Shown here in pieces: positions 11,434 through 22,468 of a stretch of 64,000 nt of DNA. This DNA is from Paramyrothecium sp. XJ0827. Taxonomy: Eukaryota; Ascomycota; Sordariomycetes; Hypocreales; Stachybotryaceae. The stretch's first letter is position 1. Each line of letters starts with the position of its first letter. The notes beneath the pieces are model-generated. The model was not told the DNA's origin and searched no databases. It saw nothing but the letters and a program-made list of their open reading frames with translations. The DNA lies in NCBI GenBank assembly GCA_020881915.1, contig JAJFPB010000014.1, forward strand, positions 62,001 through 126,000, given 5' to 3'. The position numbers were made by a program, and so were the translations under genes.

Positions 11434-14307
11434 TTTTGCTGGTGTGTGGAATTGTTCGTCGGTCGAGTCGGAGGGAGAGAAGGGGAAAAGGGCGCCGGGG
11501 GTGTCGTTGCGAGACTGTAGGTTGCGGCGGCTGTGGGATATTCCGGGCTTGGGTTTTGACGATTTTCAGGCCTTTTGGAGGGAGGTTTCGTCTGGTTTGG
11601 TCAATGGTGGGGTTCATGGAATTTTCCAATTGAGTGCTTGCGCCACAGGATGGACGGAGGCTGTGGCTGAAGCTCGGCCAGTGCCAGCGAGTGGAAGCGA
11701 GCGCCAGCGTGGGTAAGGGTGTGGCTGTGGAGGGGGAGCATCAAGCATCGCACAGAGGTGCAGTCATGAAAATCCAGAGATTTGGTGCCTCGTGATTTTT
11801 CTTATGGTTTGAAATCTGGAGGGAAGATTCGACAATGCATGGCATATATTTAGCTTGTCTTCAACCAGGCCTGCTTTTCTTATTGTTGATACACAACAGT
11901 AAATGACACCTGATTCGCGGTCTTCAAGACAACCGCAACCTACCCTACAAGTTGAGAGAGCCATGCGTTTAGAGAGATTTGGATCCTGACGAATTATTCC
12001 GCAAAGTTTCCATCTTACTCTTTGTCGCTTCTACAGATATTTAGCCTTTCGGGCTTCTGTTACGGCCTACCTGGTATGCTATAATATTATTGGTGTTGTT
12101 TTTGAGGTTGGAACGCCCTATCTGCAATAACTCTCGGCTCCCGTGCTGATGCCTCCCAAGAAAATGCTGTATTAACCATTTCTTACGCACTGTTGGCAGG
12201 GGAGGCTCGTTAGAGCACTCTCAAGGTGAAATGAATGGAGTAGATGTTTCAAGATTGCAACAATTGAATTGTAACTTAGGAATGGTGATATTCAATTCGA
12301 ACCCTATCTGGAAATGACGTCTCTTTTCTGTCAACAATTACCTACCCTTCAGCCCCCTTCCAACCCCTTTAGTAAACCAGCAAAGATAGTATGACGTACC
12401 GTATCGAATAGATTATTCATTACTCATGCCGGCTTTTCGAAGCAAAACTCAAATAATAGACACGAACGTTCTCCACCTTTGCTTCTCCCTGTCTCAGTGA
12501 TTGTTTTGCTTCGGGAAACATCACGTATAGTTGCCGTATATCTTGCTTGTTCCACGGAGGCACTGATGGTAGCACGAATTCAAACGAGGCACTATCAACC
12601 ACGTCAGTCTGGATACTGGCTTATCACTCCTACAGCATGGATGGTATCCTGCAACGAGGTTAGTAGTTAATTGTCCTCACACTGTTCAATGCTGAAAATC
12701 TGGCATTTTGGCGTTGAAGTTGGCATTAGCTTTGAGGAGCGAATTTATATCATGCTTTTCCCGTGGTACGCTCGCTTCTCATTGATCTAGATGAGGGACT
12801 TTGTTCAAGGCCGAGCGTGGACAGAGTTGACAGTTGTGTTTTTCGCAAACAACGCATGGTCGGTTCTGGGGCTCATGACAGTCCATACCTTCATACTGGG
12901 ATCCAGTCTTGGTACAGCGACGGATAAGACGCTTTGAAAAAGCGTTTGATGCTTAAATTGACCTTGGCATCTGTAGTACACTTACTTGGACAGCCGTTGG
13001 ACACCTCAGGCTCCACAGGCAGCGCATGCAGCTTGGAGAGCCTTGCTTCAACTCCTCCGCTGCAAAGTCAAGCGCCATGCAACCGGTGCATCCGGCATAA
13101 GCCAGAAATGGGAAAGTTTCCCTGTATGGCAGTAGTATGAATGACTGAGCGTTGCAGTAACTTTCTTGGTGCATTGATAAGTAGTTAAGCAGGAGCGCGT
13201 TGCACTCGAGTTGGTCGTCCAATTGAGGCTGGGCTTTGTCGCCGCACGGCCTCAATTTGGCGCTGACATCTGAGAATGATCAATAATCGGACCTACATTT
13301 GTGCCGTTTAGTAATAGTCACAACAGTCGTGCGAGAATGGTTCGCTTTGAGGAGAATCGTTCGGATCCTGGTATCAGCGTGCAGCCAGGCTTCCTCGCGA
13401 TGATGGCCAACATCAGTCGAGATGTGCGGCCAAACTTGCTCGCGATAGAACCACGTTACCATTTCTGGTTGTTCTTCTGGTCAGACAAAACGGTCTGCCG
13501 CAGCTTGTTGCACCATGTGCGCATTTTACAGCGCCCCAGACTGGGCGCCTCTGCGTCGGACCAGTTATAAAAGCAGGCCATCCCGGGACCCTTGCAAATT
13601 TGCTGACCAACTGCCGCCCGGATCCGATTAGCTTGAAGGTTTCTTCAACGTTAATTGTGCGCGCCCAGTCACACATTCATCTTGCATTCCTCTGCCCCAC
13701 TTGGTTCCACAGCATCTCGGCTTTGGGCAGAAGTGAAGTGCCTCAATCTCCGAAAGCAGGCCTGTCCAGACCTGCGTTTGGCGGGAGCCACAACGGATCT
13801 GATTGGTAAATCCGTATAACTCCAGCTGCTGTCTATGCTTCACGCACCGGCTTTGTCATGATGGATCTGGCGGGCAAAGTCCGACCCCCATCGACACAAT
13901 CGAGGCGCTCGGTGAGGAGCATCCCTGATGTCATTGGACCCAGAGACTCAGACTAACCGGATCCGCCGGGCGGCATTCACGTTGTCTTGCAGGAAAGGCT
14001 GTTGATAGAGCTTGAAGCTGGCTGTACGGCCAATGAAGGCGGAAAGCGAGAGCGATGTTGATGGCTAGCCAATGCAACACCGGGTAGAGCGGGCCAGTCG
14101 GTCAAGATTGTGTTGCGGAGCATCCCTGCGTTGGATTCTCGAATGCCCCCGAGGTTTGAAGTATATAAAGTCGTGGCGTCATGCCTCCGTATGAAGAGTT
14201 CTATATCTCTCCTTCATTGTCCTCAAACCCCTTCAAAGCATCGTCCGGTAGCTCTCCCGCTCGCATCGCTAGCTATCAATTCTTCCAGTAGTCACGTACC
14301 ACCGAAA
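11434..14307. other. Long intergenic region (2.9 kb) without recognised gene
   Basis: Neither strand shows a domain-bearing frame. The first about 300 bases are G-rich and are the RRP41 promoter. Bases about 11800-12900 are AT-richer with many stops in all frames. The last about 200 bases are the alcohol dehydrogenase promoter. A non-coding transcript or a decayed element cannot be excluded by eye. Confidence 0.45.
14162..14169 (+). promoter_or_regulatory. TATA box of the alcohol dehydrogenase gene
   Basis: TATATAAA lies about 140 bases upstream of the ATG at 14308. The intervening leader is CT-rich. This is a good TATA match by sequence only. Confidence 0.5.
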
Positions 14308-15330
14308 ATGGCGTCCCTTCCCAAAACTTACAAGGCGGTTGTCCTCACCGGCGCAAACAGCGGCTTCAAGCTTCAGGACGTTGAACTCAAGCACCCCAGC
14401 AAGGGCCAAGTCCTGGTCAAGGTGCTTGCTTGCGGCGTCTGCTATACCGACGTTGATATCAGCAAGGGCCACTTTGGAGACCTCTTCCCCCGTGTACCCG
14501 GACACGAGATCATTGGAGACGTCGTTGAGCTTGGTGAGGACGTCCAAGGCATCGAGGTTGGACAGCGAGTCGGTGGAACTTGGCACGGCGGCCACGACGG
14601 AAGATGCCGATCCTGCCAGCGCGGATCGTTCCAGACCTGCGACAACGCGCAGGTCAACGGTGTTTCCAAGGACGGCGGATATGCAGAGTACGCCCTGCTT
14701 CGCTCCGAGGCCGTTGTCAACGTGCCCCGCGACATGGATCCTGCCGATGCTGCTCCCTTGCTCTGCGCCGGTGTGACTGTATTCAACGGCATCCGCAAGA
14801 TGAACATTGAGCAGGGCAACATCGTCGCCGTCCAGGGCTTGGGTGGTCTCGGCCATCTGGCCGTGCAGTACGCCCACAACATGGGCTACGAGGTTGCCGT
14901 GCTGTCGACGGGCGACGACAAGGCCGACTTCGCCAAGAAGCTCGGCGCCACCCACTACATCAACACCAAGGCCAAGGATGCCGCTGAGGAGTTGTCCAAG
15001 CTCGGAGGTGCCGCCCTGATCGTGCAGACCGCGCCCAACCCGGCCGTTGTCGGACCTCTCGTCAAGGGTCTCCAGCCTCACGGCAAGCTGCTCAGCCTGT
15101 CCCCCGTCGGCGGCGTCGAGTTTGACACCATCACCCTCATCAGCAAGGGCGCGAGCGTCCACGGCTGGCCTGCAGGAAACGCCCGCGACTGCGAGGAAGC
15201 CATTCGCTTCAGCCAGACGCATGGCGTCAAGTGCATGATCGAGAAGTACCCGTTGTCCGACGTGCAGAAGGCCGTTGATGATCTGATTGCCGGCAAGCCT
15301 CGCTTCCGCAATGTTCTGATCATGGAGTAA
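14308..15330 (+). CDS. Zinc-dependent alcohol dehydrogenase, MDR superfamily
   Basis: A single-exon gene of 340 residues. The ATG at 14308 begins MASLPKTYKAVVL. Upstream in-frame codons would add residues lacking an ATG and family similarity. Catalytic zinc ligands are visible: Cys42 in ACGVCYTD, His66-Glu67 in PGHEIIG, and Cys about 157 in PLLCAGVTVF. The structural-zinc loop reads WHGGHDGRCRSCQRGSFQTC, a fungal variant with a His-rich start. The NAD(P)-binding Rossmann motif is GLGGLGHLAVQYA. It should oxidise or reduce small alcohols and aldehydes in the cytosol. The substrate cannot be read from sequence. No mitochondrial presequence is seen when the 14308 start is used. It converges on the FAD oxidase gene, with about 360 bases between stops. 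Confidence 0.92.
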   Translation: MASLPKTYKAVVLTGANSGFKLQDVELKHPSKGQVLVKVLACGVCYTDVDISKGHFGDLFPRVPGHEIIGDVVELGEDVQGIEVGQRVGGTWHGGHDGRCRSCQRGSFQTCDNAQVNGVSKDGGYAEYALLRSEAVVNVPRDMDPADAAPLLCAGVTVFNGIRKMNIEQGNIVAVQGLGGLGHLAVQYAHNMGYEVAVLSTGDDKADFAKKLGATHYINTKAKDAAEELSKLGGAALIVQTAPNPAVVGPLVKGLQPHGKLLSLSPVGGVEFDTITLISKGASVHGWPAGNARDCEEAIRFSQTHGVKCMIEKYPLSDVQKAVDDLIAGKPRFRNVLIME

Positions 15331-15689
15331 ACATGTGGTTATTGGATGAACCTGTTGAACATGGTGTTTTGACTGGCGAGCGAGAGGAGTACGGTTGATG
15401 ATGGACCTCTGTCCTGGTCCGAGGCTTGGGGATACCAAAAAGCGAATGGATGGTTGTATTGAAGGCGAATGACGCAAAGAGTAGTCGAGGCCTACGAAGA
15501 TACGAATGAATGAACCAAAAAAAAAAAAAAGAAAAAGAAAGAAAAGAAAAGAGGCCCAAAGAAGACTTGTGAACTTGTAACTAGGAGTAAATTAAATTAA
15601 GTATTAAGCTTACAACAGTTTTCGTCGGACCAGACATCAACTCGCTCATTCAACCCAACGCAGCCTCATTCAAGATCATGACAGCTCCC
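15331..15689. other. Convergent 3' intergenic region with A-rich tract
   Basis: This separates the stop codons of two convergent genes. It contains an almost pure purine run, beginning with about 14 consecutive A, at about 15517-15553, and further A/T-rich sequence to 15605. This probably acts as 3' processing sequence for one or both genes. No gene was recognised. Confidence 0.5.
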
Positions 15690-17183
15690 TTACGGTTTCC
15701 ATCCTCCAGTTCTATCCTTGAAGAGCCCGTCCGGGTCCACACTGGTTGCAACCGCCTTTGCAAGAGCTCTGCTGGCTGGTCGAAGGCGGCCGAAGTAATC
15801 CTGGCGATAGAAGGCGTAGTTCATGAACACAGGCATGTAGCCGTCGGCCAAGGTGCCGTCTCCCTGCCAAGCGACCACCTTGTCACGGATACCGCCATAC
15901 GTCTGCTGCATGGTCGCGTCCATCTTGTCATAGTCGGTGGGCAGCGTGAAGGCGTAGTTCATCTCGATGATCAGGCGGTCCACGCTGTCGTCGCAGTCGA
16001 TCAGGTCACCGCCGGCGTCGAGCGCCTTGCGGGCGATGCGCTTGGGGAACGGCTGGTAGGCGATGGAGGCGACGATTCCGGGGACGAGGAGGCGCTGGTC
16101 GACGATGCCGCGCCAGTGCGCGTGGATCGACTCCATGACTTCTTCACTCTTCTCGAGAGACGGCAAGGGGATGGTCTCCGTCGCGATTGTCACTACTTGT
16201 CCTCTGAGCACGACCCAGTTGCTGAAAGTGACAAACTCGGCGTAGGAGCGGACGCGAGCATCGTTGGTGATGGGCCCAGCGTCGGTGAAGTTCTTGAAGA
16301 TGTCCTTGGGCACGTCGACGCCGTCATAGAAGACAAACATGATCCAGGTGTCGACCAGGTTAACGTTCGTTCGCTCGGCTGTCAGGATGACCGCGGCTCT
16401 TGGGTCGGTGTTGTACTCGGTGAAGTCGCGCACCGCCTGGAGCAGCTTCGACGCAGTCTTTGGCGTGTGCAGGAAGACGAGGTTGCCACCGTAGACATTG
16501 TCTTGTCGCAGGGCTTGCGCAGTGTAAGACGTGACGATGCCGAAGTTGTTGCCGCCGCCCTTGAGAGCGCGGAACAAGTCTGGATGGTTCGAGGCTGTAA
16601 TGATGCCGATGGTGCCGTTGGCAAAGACAATCTCATACTCGCTGACAGTGGAGGCCGTCCAGCCTATCTGCGTAGACATGTATGACAGGCCACCTCCGAG
16701 AACCAGACCACCGGAGCCCGTGTTGCCGATGCGGCCGCCTGCGACACTCCAGCCGGTGCCGTCCAGCTTCTTAGCGAGGCCGTCAAGCCGGTTACCAGGA
16801 CCGAACTTGACGATACCGGTTGCCTGGTCGAGCACCAGGTGGTCCAGGTCCTGCGTTGCAATGAGTGGACCATTGTCAACACTGGCCCAGTAGTTGTTGG
16901 GCATGTGGCCACCGGACTTGACAGCAAATTTCTCGGTGTTGCCGGCGAGGATCTTGACAACAGTAGCCACCTCCTCGGGGGTCTTTGGGAAGATGATGCA
17001 CGAGGGCTTAATGGCGCTGCATGAAGAAGACCAGTATTCTTCCTGCTCGTCGAGGTAGGCTAGATCCAAAGGACGAGCAACCTTGACTGTGGCAAGGGCT
17101 TCAACGTCTGAGCAGGTATCTGCATGTGCTAGCCCTGTGAAGACTGCAGCCACAAGGAGAAAGGAGGAATAAAGGCGGCCCAT
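15690..17183 (-). CDS. Secreted FAD-linked oxidase, berberine-bridge-like (PCMH fold, AA7-like)
   Basis: A single-exon gene of 497 residues with a signal peptide (about 1-21, ending TGLAHA). The FAD domain contains PKTPEEVATVVKIL and the KSGGHMPN motif, whose His is the expected covalent FAD attachment site. It is followed by GRIGNTGSGGLVLGGGLSYMSTQIGW and a C-terminal BBE motif NYAFYRQDYFGRLRP. The Cys that forms the second FAD bond in bicovalent members is not seen in the GRIGNTG segment, so mono-covalent flavin is inferred. Such enzymes oxidise sugars or secondary metabolites with O2, giving H2O2. No biosynthetic backbone gene is nearby, so an extracellular carbohydrate or phenolic substrate is possible. 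A TATAAA about 100 bases upstream supports the start. Confidence 0.9.
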   Translation of the reverse strand: MGRLYSSFLLVAAVFTGLAHADTCSDVEALATVKVARPLDLAYLDEQEEYWSSSCSAIKPSCIIFPKTPEEVATVVKILAGNTEKFAVKSGGHMPNNYWASVDNGPLIATQDLDHLVLDQATGIVKFGPGNRLDGLAKKLDGTGWSVAGGRIGNTGSGGLVLGGGLSYMSTQIGWTASTVSEYEIVFANGTIGIITASNHPDLFRALKGGGNNFGIVTSYTAQALRQDNVYGGNLVFLHTPKTASKLLQAVRDFTEYNTDPRAAVILTAERTNVNLVDTWIMFVFYDGVDVPKDIFKNFTDAGPITNDARVRSYAEFVTFSNWVVLRGQVVTIATETIPLPSLEKSEEVMESIHAHWRGIVDQRLLVPGIVASIAYQPFPKRIARKALDAGGDLIDCDDSVDRLIIEMNYAFTLPTDYDKMDATMQQTYGGIRDKVVAWQGDGTLADGYMPVFMNYAFYRQDYFGRLRPASRALAKAVATSVDPDGLFKDRTGGWKP

Positions 17184-19012
17184 CGTGAACGTGCGTGGTA
17201 TGTCCAGCAGTGTCGGGAGGGTGGTGTCGGACGGAAGACTTGCTTATGGGATGTAGCAAGAACATGTGTGGCATCCAGCACCTCTTTATACATTTTCTCG
17301 GTAAACATGACATGCAATCGACAGGAGGGGCCAACTTCGTTCCGGCCCTGACATCTCTGCCAACCAGGAAAGATGTGGGCACACCTCCATTTCCCGAGTG
17401 AAGCTATCGTCAACCAGCGGGCAGACGCACAACTTGGGACTAGGTTCAAGAGAGGGAAGAGAACAGGATTTCGGACCCTGTCCTCGCTAGCACAAGCCCC
17501 GACCTGTCAAAGTGCGAACGGAGATGGCTTCCTTCTACAGAGCAGCCAATCACGACCGCTACCATGTTTAGATCAATGTGCCCATGCGCCAAGCATGTTG
17601 ATACGAAGCCATCGTGATGTCACCAAGCATGAAGAACGACATCGGTCACCGCCCCCAAGAGCTGTCACAGCCCTGTCAAGGCTTCAGCAAGGGGCGAAGG
17701 GGCTGCAAGACGCACTATCTGATGAGGCTACGAGGGTGTGTGCAGCTGTCACAGGAGGGCACGGCTCTGGGTCCCTGGAATTGAGGTTGGCGGCAGGGTA
17801 GCGTGGCTTGCATACACTAGCTGAGGAGGAGGATCGGCTATGCGGGTCAAGCTTACTTTATAGCTGAGATGACGAAGAGGCGCTTCGGGACTTGGTCCCT
17901 GGGCGAGCGGGATGGTGTCGGTGGTCTCACCCCTTATCTCATTCAGCATGGTGCTCAGCCTTCGCCAACAGGGACGAAGACTCGGACGAACATTAAGATG
18001 ACACAAGGAACACAACTCGAATGCGGTGAATGTTGCCATCGGAGGAGAGCCTTGTGTAGGCAAACAGAAACCACGACCTCGATCCGATGCCGTGTTAGCG
18101 GTGCGAAATACTCCGAACATGCCGCTGCACATCACGGCATGCCACCTCATGTCGCTGGCTTTCATGAGCTAGGCAGACAGCGATCCTTCGACCACCGCCT
18201 GTCTCTATTGGCTGGAAACCTACCGCAGCCGCAGTCATCTCGTGCGTACCTGTCAGTAGAGTGGTCCGTTTTGCCTACCTGAGATGAAGCTGAAGGATGC
18301 AGATCCGGGGAAGCTTCCTTCGGCCCGCCCAGAGGGAGCTCCCCTGTTCCCGCCTAAGACAAATGCAACGGTCGCCTCCGTCCAGCCGCACCGAATTCGG
18401 CGGGGCCAAGAAATTAACTGTGCCCAAAGCGTAACAGTTTGTGCTGCTTTGAGCGGAAGGATAAGACTATTGAATCTCAGACGGGAAATAATAGCTGGCG
18501 ATCTCGGAAATGCAGGATTTTGCAAGGCGGTGCGACAGTGAACACAGCGGTCTGCTGAGGGATAAAGGGCATCTCGAGAGAAAATCCCCAGCGGCTAGGT
18601 TCCGTACGTTAAGCGCCCTGGATCCAGCAGCAGGCTTTGAGAAACTATTGCAGTTTCGAGAGCGTGCTGATGACGATCGTCGTGCAACAGCTGAAGATTG
18701 GAAGCTTGGCAAGACTTGCCGTGACGAGGAGGAATTGCATGCAGGACGTCACGCGACCGGCTAAAAAGCAGAACTGAACGGCCATAGGATCAAAGGAACA
18801 GGTTGACGCGAGAGAGACTGCAGAAACCGGCCAGTCCGGAATGGCAGAGTCATCCGGGCATCTGCGGCCCGCTTGCTGACACCCACAGCCCCCAAGATAC
18901 TGTGAAGGTTGCTGGACTCGCATGGAGCTAGTTTTGCTGCGGCAGCCTTGTTTCACAGATGCAACGATGCCGAACGATGCTTGATGTGGTTAAGTCATAA
19001 TGCATTTCTAGT
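17184..19012. other. Intergenic region (1.8 kb) without recognised gene
   Basis: This holds the promoter of the FAD oxidase and the 3' flank of the CSC1-like gene. Open frames of up to about 140 codons exist on both strands but have no domain, start or intron logic. I see nothing else. Confidence 0.45.
17285..17290 (-). promoter_or_regulatory. TATA box of the FAD oxidase gene
   Basis: TATAAA on the minus strand lies about 105 bases before the ATG at 17183. Position and sequence fit a core promoter. Confidence 0.45.
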
Positions 19013-22000
19013 TTACAGGAACCCTCGCCGCTCCTCCAACAGAAAAGGGGCCGCCTCGACATCCACGATGACCCGCCCCCTCTCGTCCAGCCGCGCTCCC
19101 ACGTCTGACGTCGGCGCGCACGGCTTCGTGTGCGCGACCTCCTGCCGGCTCACGCGGGCCTCGTCGCGCGGGATCCAGACCGGCGTCTTGGGCAGCCACA
19201 GCTCCGGCGGCAGGTAGTCGCCCTGATGGTCCTGCGGCTCTGGCGGCTCGGCGTCGCCCGACTGGATGTCGGCCGGGATGAGCTTGCGGAGCGCCAGGAA
19301 GTCCTCGTACACCTCGGGGTGGAGCCATCTCCCGAGCCACGGGGGCGGGTTGTTGTGAGGGTCGTCGCTGGCGAGGATGCCGATCTTTCTCAGAACACGG
19401 TTGAGGCCGGAGTCTTCGGCCTGGGCCTCGAATTTGGATTTTGTTTTGATCGTGACGAAGTCGCAGACTATGTCCCAAAGACTCCTTGCTCCTTCCACGC
19501 CTCGGCTTCCAGTAATAGTATGGTCGTTGTCGGGTCCATACTCCTGTTCGTCTTCCTCATCGATATAAGTTTGAGACTCATCGCCAAACGCCTGCTCAGT
19601 GTCGTAGTAGTCATTCGCGGCCCCGCCCGGTCTCGAGTCATCTGGCCCATCATTTGCCTCGTTTGCAGCAGCAGCCAATGCCTTCTCTTCTTCCCTGATC
19701 TCTTCCTCCATGGCCAGCGTTTGTGGTAAGCTCTGCACCAGCGGTGTAATGGCATCCGAAAGGTTTATGTGTACTATGCCTGAGAATACCAGTAGCATCA
19801 CGACAAGCACCATTGGCCCAAACGCCTTGTTAAGTGCGAAAAGGCCGATTAGGCAAATCTCCGCCATGTAGAGGCCGACAATTAGTTGTGTCAACGCTTG
19901 GGGGTAAAAAAGCCCTTTGCTATCCATATCGGAATCGAAGACGTAAATGAGGTTGTAACGCCATACGACATGCATGAAGGCCATGCCTCCGGCAGCAAAA
20001 AGGAGAATGAGAGGCGCAACACAAGCGTAACTCAAAGCTGGTAATGGTTAGGCTAGAACTTGAGCAGGAGACGAAAACTTACCGATCACACCCATGTTTG
20101 TAAATACGGGGAACACACCTCCCCAATGGACAGGCCGCAGGCGTCGCCAGAGCCTATGCTGAGAACGTGGGATGCTGATGATCTTGATAAAAAGCTGATG
20201 ACGAATCAAGTCCAAAAGATGAAGTAAGTTTGTTCCACCAGCAGCCAGGCATTGAATTAGGATGTAGGACAGGTAGAAGTTGGAGGCCCTGGGCAGGTTC
20301 TTGGCGAGAAGAGTTTGCGCCTTCATGGGATCCTGAAGAACCTCAAAGAAAGCACCTGATGCCGCGGACGTCAAAGTCGTGATGAGAAAGACCTGTACCA
20401 CTTGAAAGGCAAAGTATGCCCTCTGGCAAAACAGTTCAGCTAGAATGACAGTCGGAACTCCGGCCTGGGCGGCGCAAACTGAACACGGTCAGTACGATGG
20501 CATGCTAGGCGAGGAAGATACCTACAGCGAAGCATCGCGGGCACAAGAGACATGAACAGAGACAGAGCCAGGGCTGGGATGAAACCACCAAGAAAGCCAA
20601 GGATCGGTTTCGGCAGCTTGGAGATCCAGGAGAGGAAGGCGATGCTGCTGAGGAAGTCGACATTCGAAACAATACCGACAAACGCGGATGGAATCGACCA
20701 GAAGACGATGGCAGCAACGATGAGGGCAAAGATCAAGGTTCTCCGTACTATGCGTTCCCACCATGACATCCGAAGAGCGTCCCATATCACCTCGTCCGGG
20801 CGGATACCTAAGAGCCGGGACGACATTTGCAACGGCCGATGGTGGATGAGCGTCTGCTGTGCGGCTTGTGCACTTTCCTGGGTATCGAACTCAATAAAGG
20901 CGGCCGGCAAAGCAATCCCGTCCCCCCTGCGTACGGCGCGACGGAGCTTCCAGATTTGCATGTTGAGCTCCTTCAGCTTATCTCGCGTCCATCGGATGGT
21001 GTCCACGCGACGGCCGAAATTGGCTAGAGGCCGATGGTGAGGGCGAGCCTCGACAGGGATCCAGAGGGCGGCGACGGAACCCCGAACGTCGGGCAAAGAA
21101 GGGTCGAGGCCGTACGGGTGGACATAGTTATCGTCTTGCGCACTCTGGGGCTTCACGGTGTCTTCAGGTTTCTCCTGGCTATCGAGGCTGTCATTGCCTG
21201 GTGTTGGCAAGGAATTGGAACGACTCGACACCGGAACGATGGTAATCTCCATGGACGAAGACGTCCCGTTGGCATTCTTCTCGCTCTTTTCAGACTTGAT
21301 CGCGTCGTCAGCTAGATGCACCGGCCCTGCAGGGGAGGGGGTGCCAACGTCTGGGTTTTGGCGCAGGTGCTTTGCGCGGGCCATATTTGCCTTCTTGATC
21401 AGCTGGATCTCGGCCTTTTCCAGCCTCAGGGCGGTCTGCTCCCTCTCCTTGACGAGATTGGCCAGGGTCCGCATGGTTCGAGGTATCCAGATGCGCTTGG
21501 CGGAGTCGCCATAGAGCTTCCGTAGGCGGCGTTCATCGAGGTACTGCGACGGGACGCAAGTAATCATCATGGTCCGAGATGAGAGGCGGTTTGCGTAATA
21601 TGGCGAGGACAGGTAGGCCTGGCGGAGGTTGACGTAGTAAATGCATTCTCGAACAACTGTAAAGAGAACGAAACCTGTTCTTGGTCAGTCTCCAGGGCAG
21701 TGGCGTTTGAGGGTAGAATGGGATCGCAAGGCTCACCGAAGAATATCCAAGCGACGACGGCATGCGCGAACAACTTCCGTTGGTCTTTAACATTGCCGAT
21801 AGTCAGGGCATCCAACTGCGCCTGGCCATTCCCGCCCGTACCGTTGATCGGGAGCAATATGGGCCAAACTATGAGACAGCCCGCCACCGAAATGTTTCGA
21901 AGAACTTTGAGGTAGCGGAGGAAAAAGAAGCCATCGAGAGAGCCGTGGTTCAGAACATACGTATCGGGCACCTTGAAGAAGGGAATCACCCAGTTGAACC

Positions 22001-22468
22001 AGCCAGAAGGAAGAGCGGGACCCAACGACCTGTTTGAGATTGTCAGCAGGGGGAACTCGATGAGCAACTCGTCGTGAACCAAGTCTCGCGTACCTCGACG
22101 TCTGAAGACCCTCAATCGTTCTCGGCGCATACACTCTCCTACAACGAGGCCGAAGCACAATAAAAACCACCAGACACACAGCAAGGTAGATCAGGACCGG
22201 GATGAAAGTCGCGCCGAGCTTTGCCAGCGAGGACGTTTTGTTCGCTGATGCTGTGCTAAGCGACCCTGTGCTGTTAGAATCATCACGGCCTGCGCCGACA
22301 CGGGGATCATCGGCTTGCGTCTAGACGTTTGTCCCAGAGTCAGCTTCGCACTCAAAAAGGTTGTCGGCATCCGTCGCAGAAAGCACGCACCAAGTCGCCC
22401 AACGCTCGACCCAGGACCCGATTCAGGCCGTCTCCCCAACTCTCGCGCAAAAGGTGATGCGCAGACAT
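19013..22468 (-). CDS. CSC1/OSCA-type calcium-permeable stress-gated cation channel
   Basis: Six exons fit: 22468-22391, 22320-22094, 22029-21737, 21674-20526, 20478-20083 and 20037-19013, giving about 1055 residues. The N-terminal RSN1 TM region includes FIPVLIYLAVCLVVFIVLRPRC, the VLNHGSLDGFFFLRYL motif and AVVAWIFFGFVLFTVV. A cytosolic PHM7-like domain follows with TCVPSQYLDERRLRKLYG, SVAALWIPVEARPHHRP and AAFIEFDTQESAQAA. The seven-TM pore region then runs from about residue 540 (WSIPSAFVGIVSN, FFEVLQDPMKAQTLLAKNLPRASNFYLSYILIQ) to LSYACVAPLILLF. The long acidic tail (about 180 residues) matches the PHM7 extracellular/C-terminal module. The family forms mechanosensitive, osmo-activated cation channels in the plasma membrane. 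The first exon (26 codons, start 22468) is the least certain part. The remaining splices keep frame and restore family motifs. Confidence 0.92.

Noticed and set aside
14110..14307. N-terminal extension of the alcohol dehydrogenase
   Set aside because: It starts at GTG, has no family similarity, and includes the TATA box region; the ATG at 14308 fits the family start.
14269..15477. 402-codon minus-strand open frame opposite the alcohol dehydrogenase
   Set aside because: It mirrors the ADH coding region, has no recognisable motif, and the ADH frame explains the sequence fully.
15678..16685. 335-codon plus-strand open frame opposite the FAD oxidase
   Set aside because: Antisense shadow; the minus strand carries a complete oxidase with signal peptide and FAD motifs.
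14308..17183. Secondary-metabolite cluster around the ADH and FAD oxidase
   Set aside because: No polyketide synthase, peptide synthetase, terpene cyclase or cluster regulator is present within reach.
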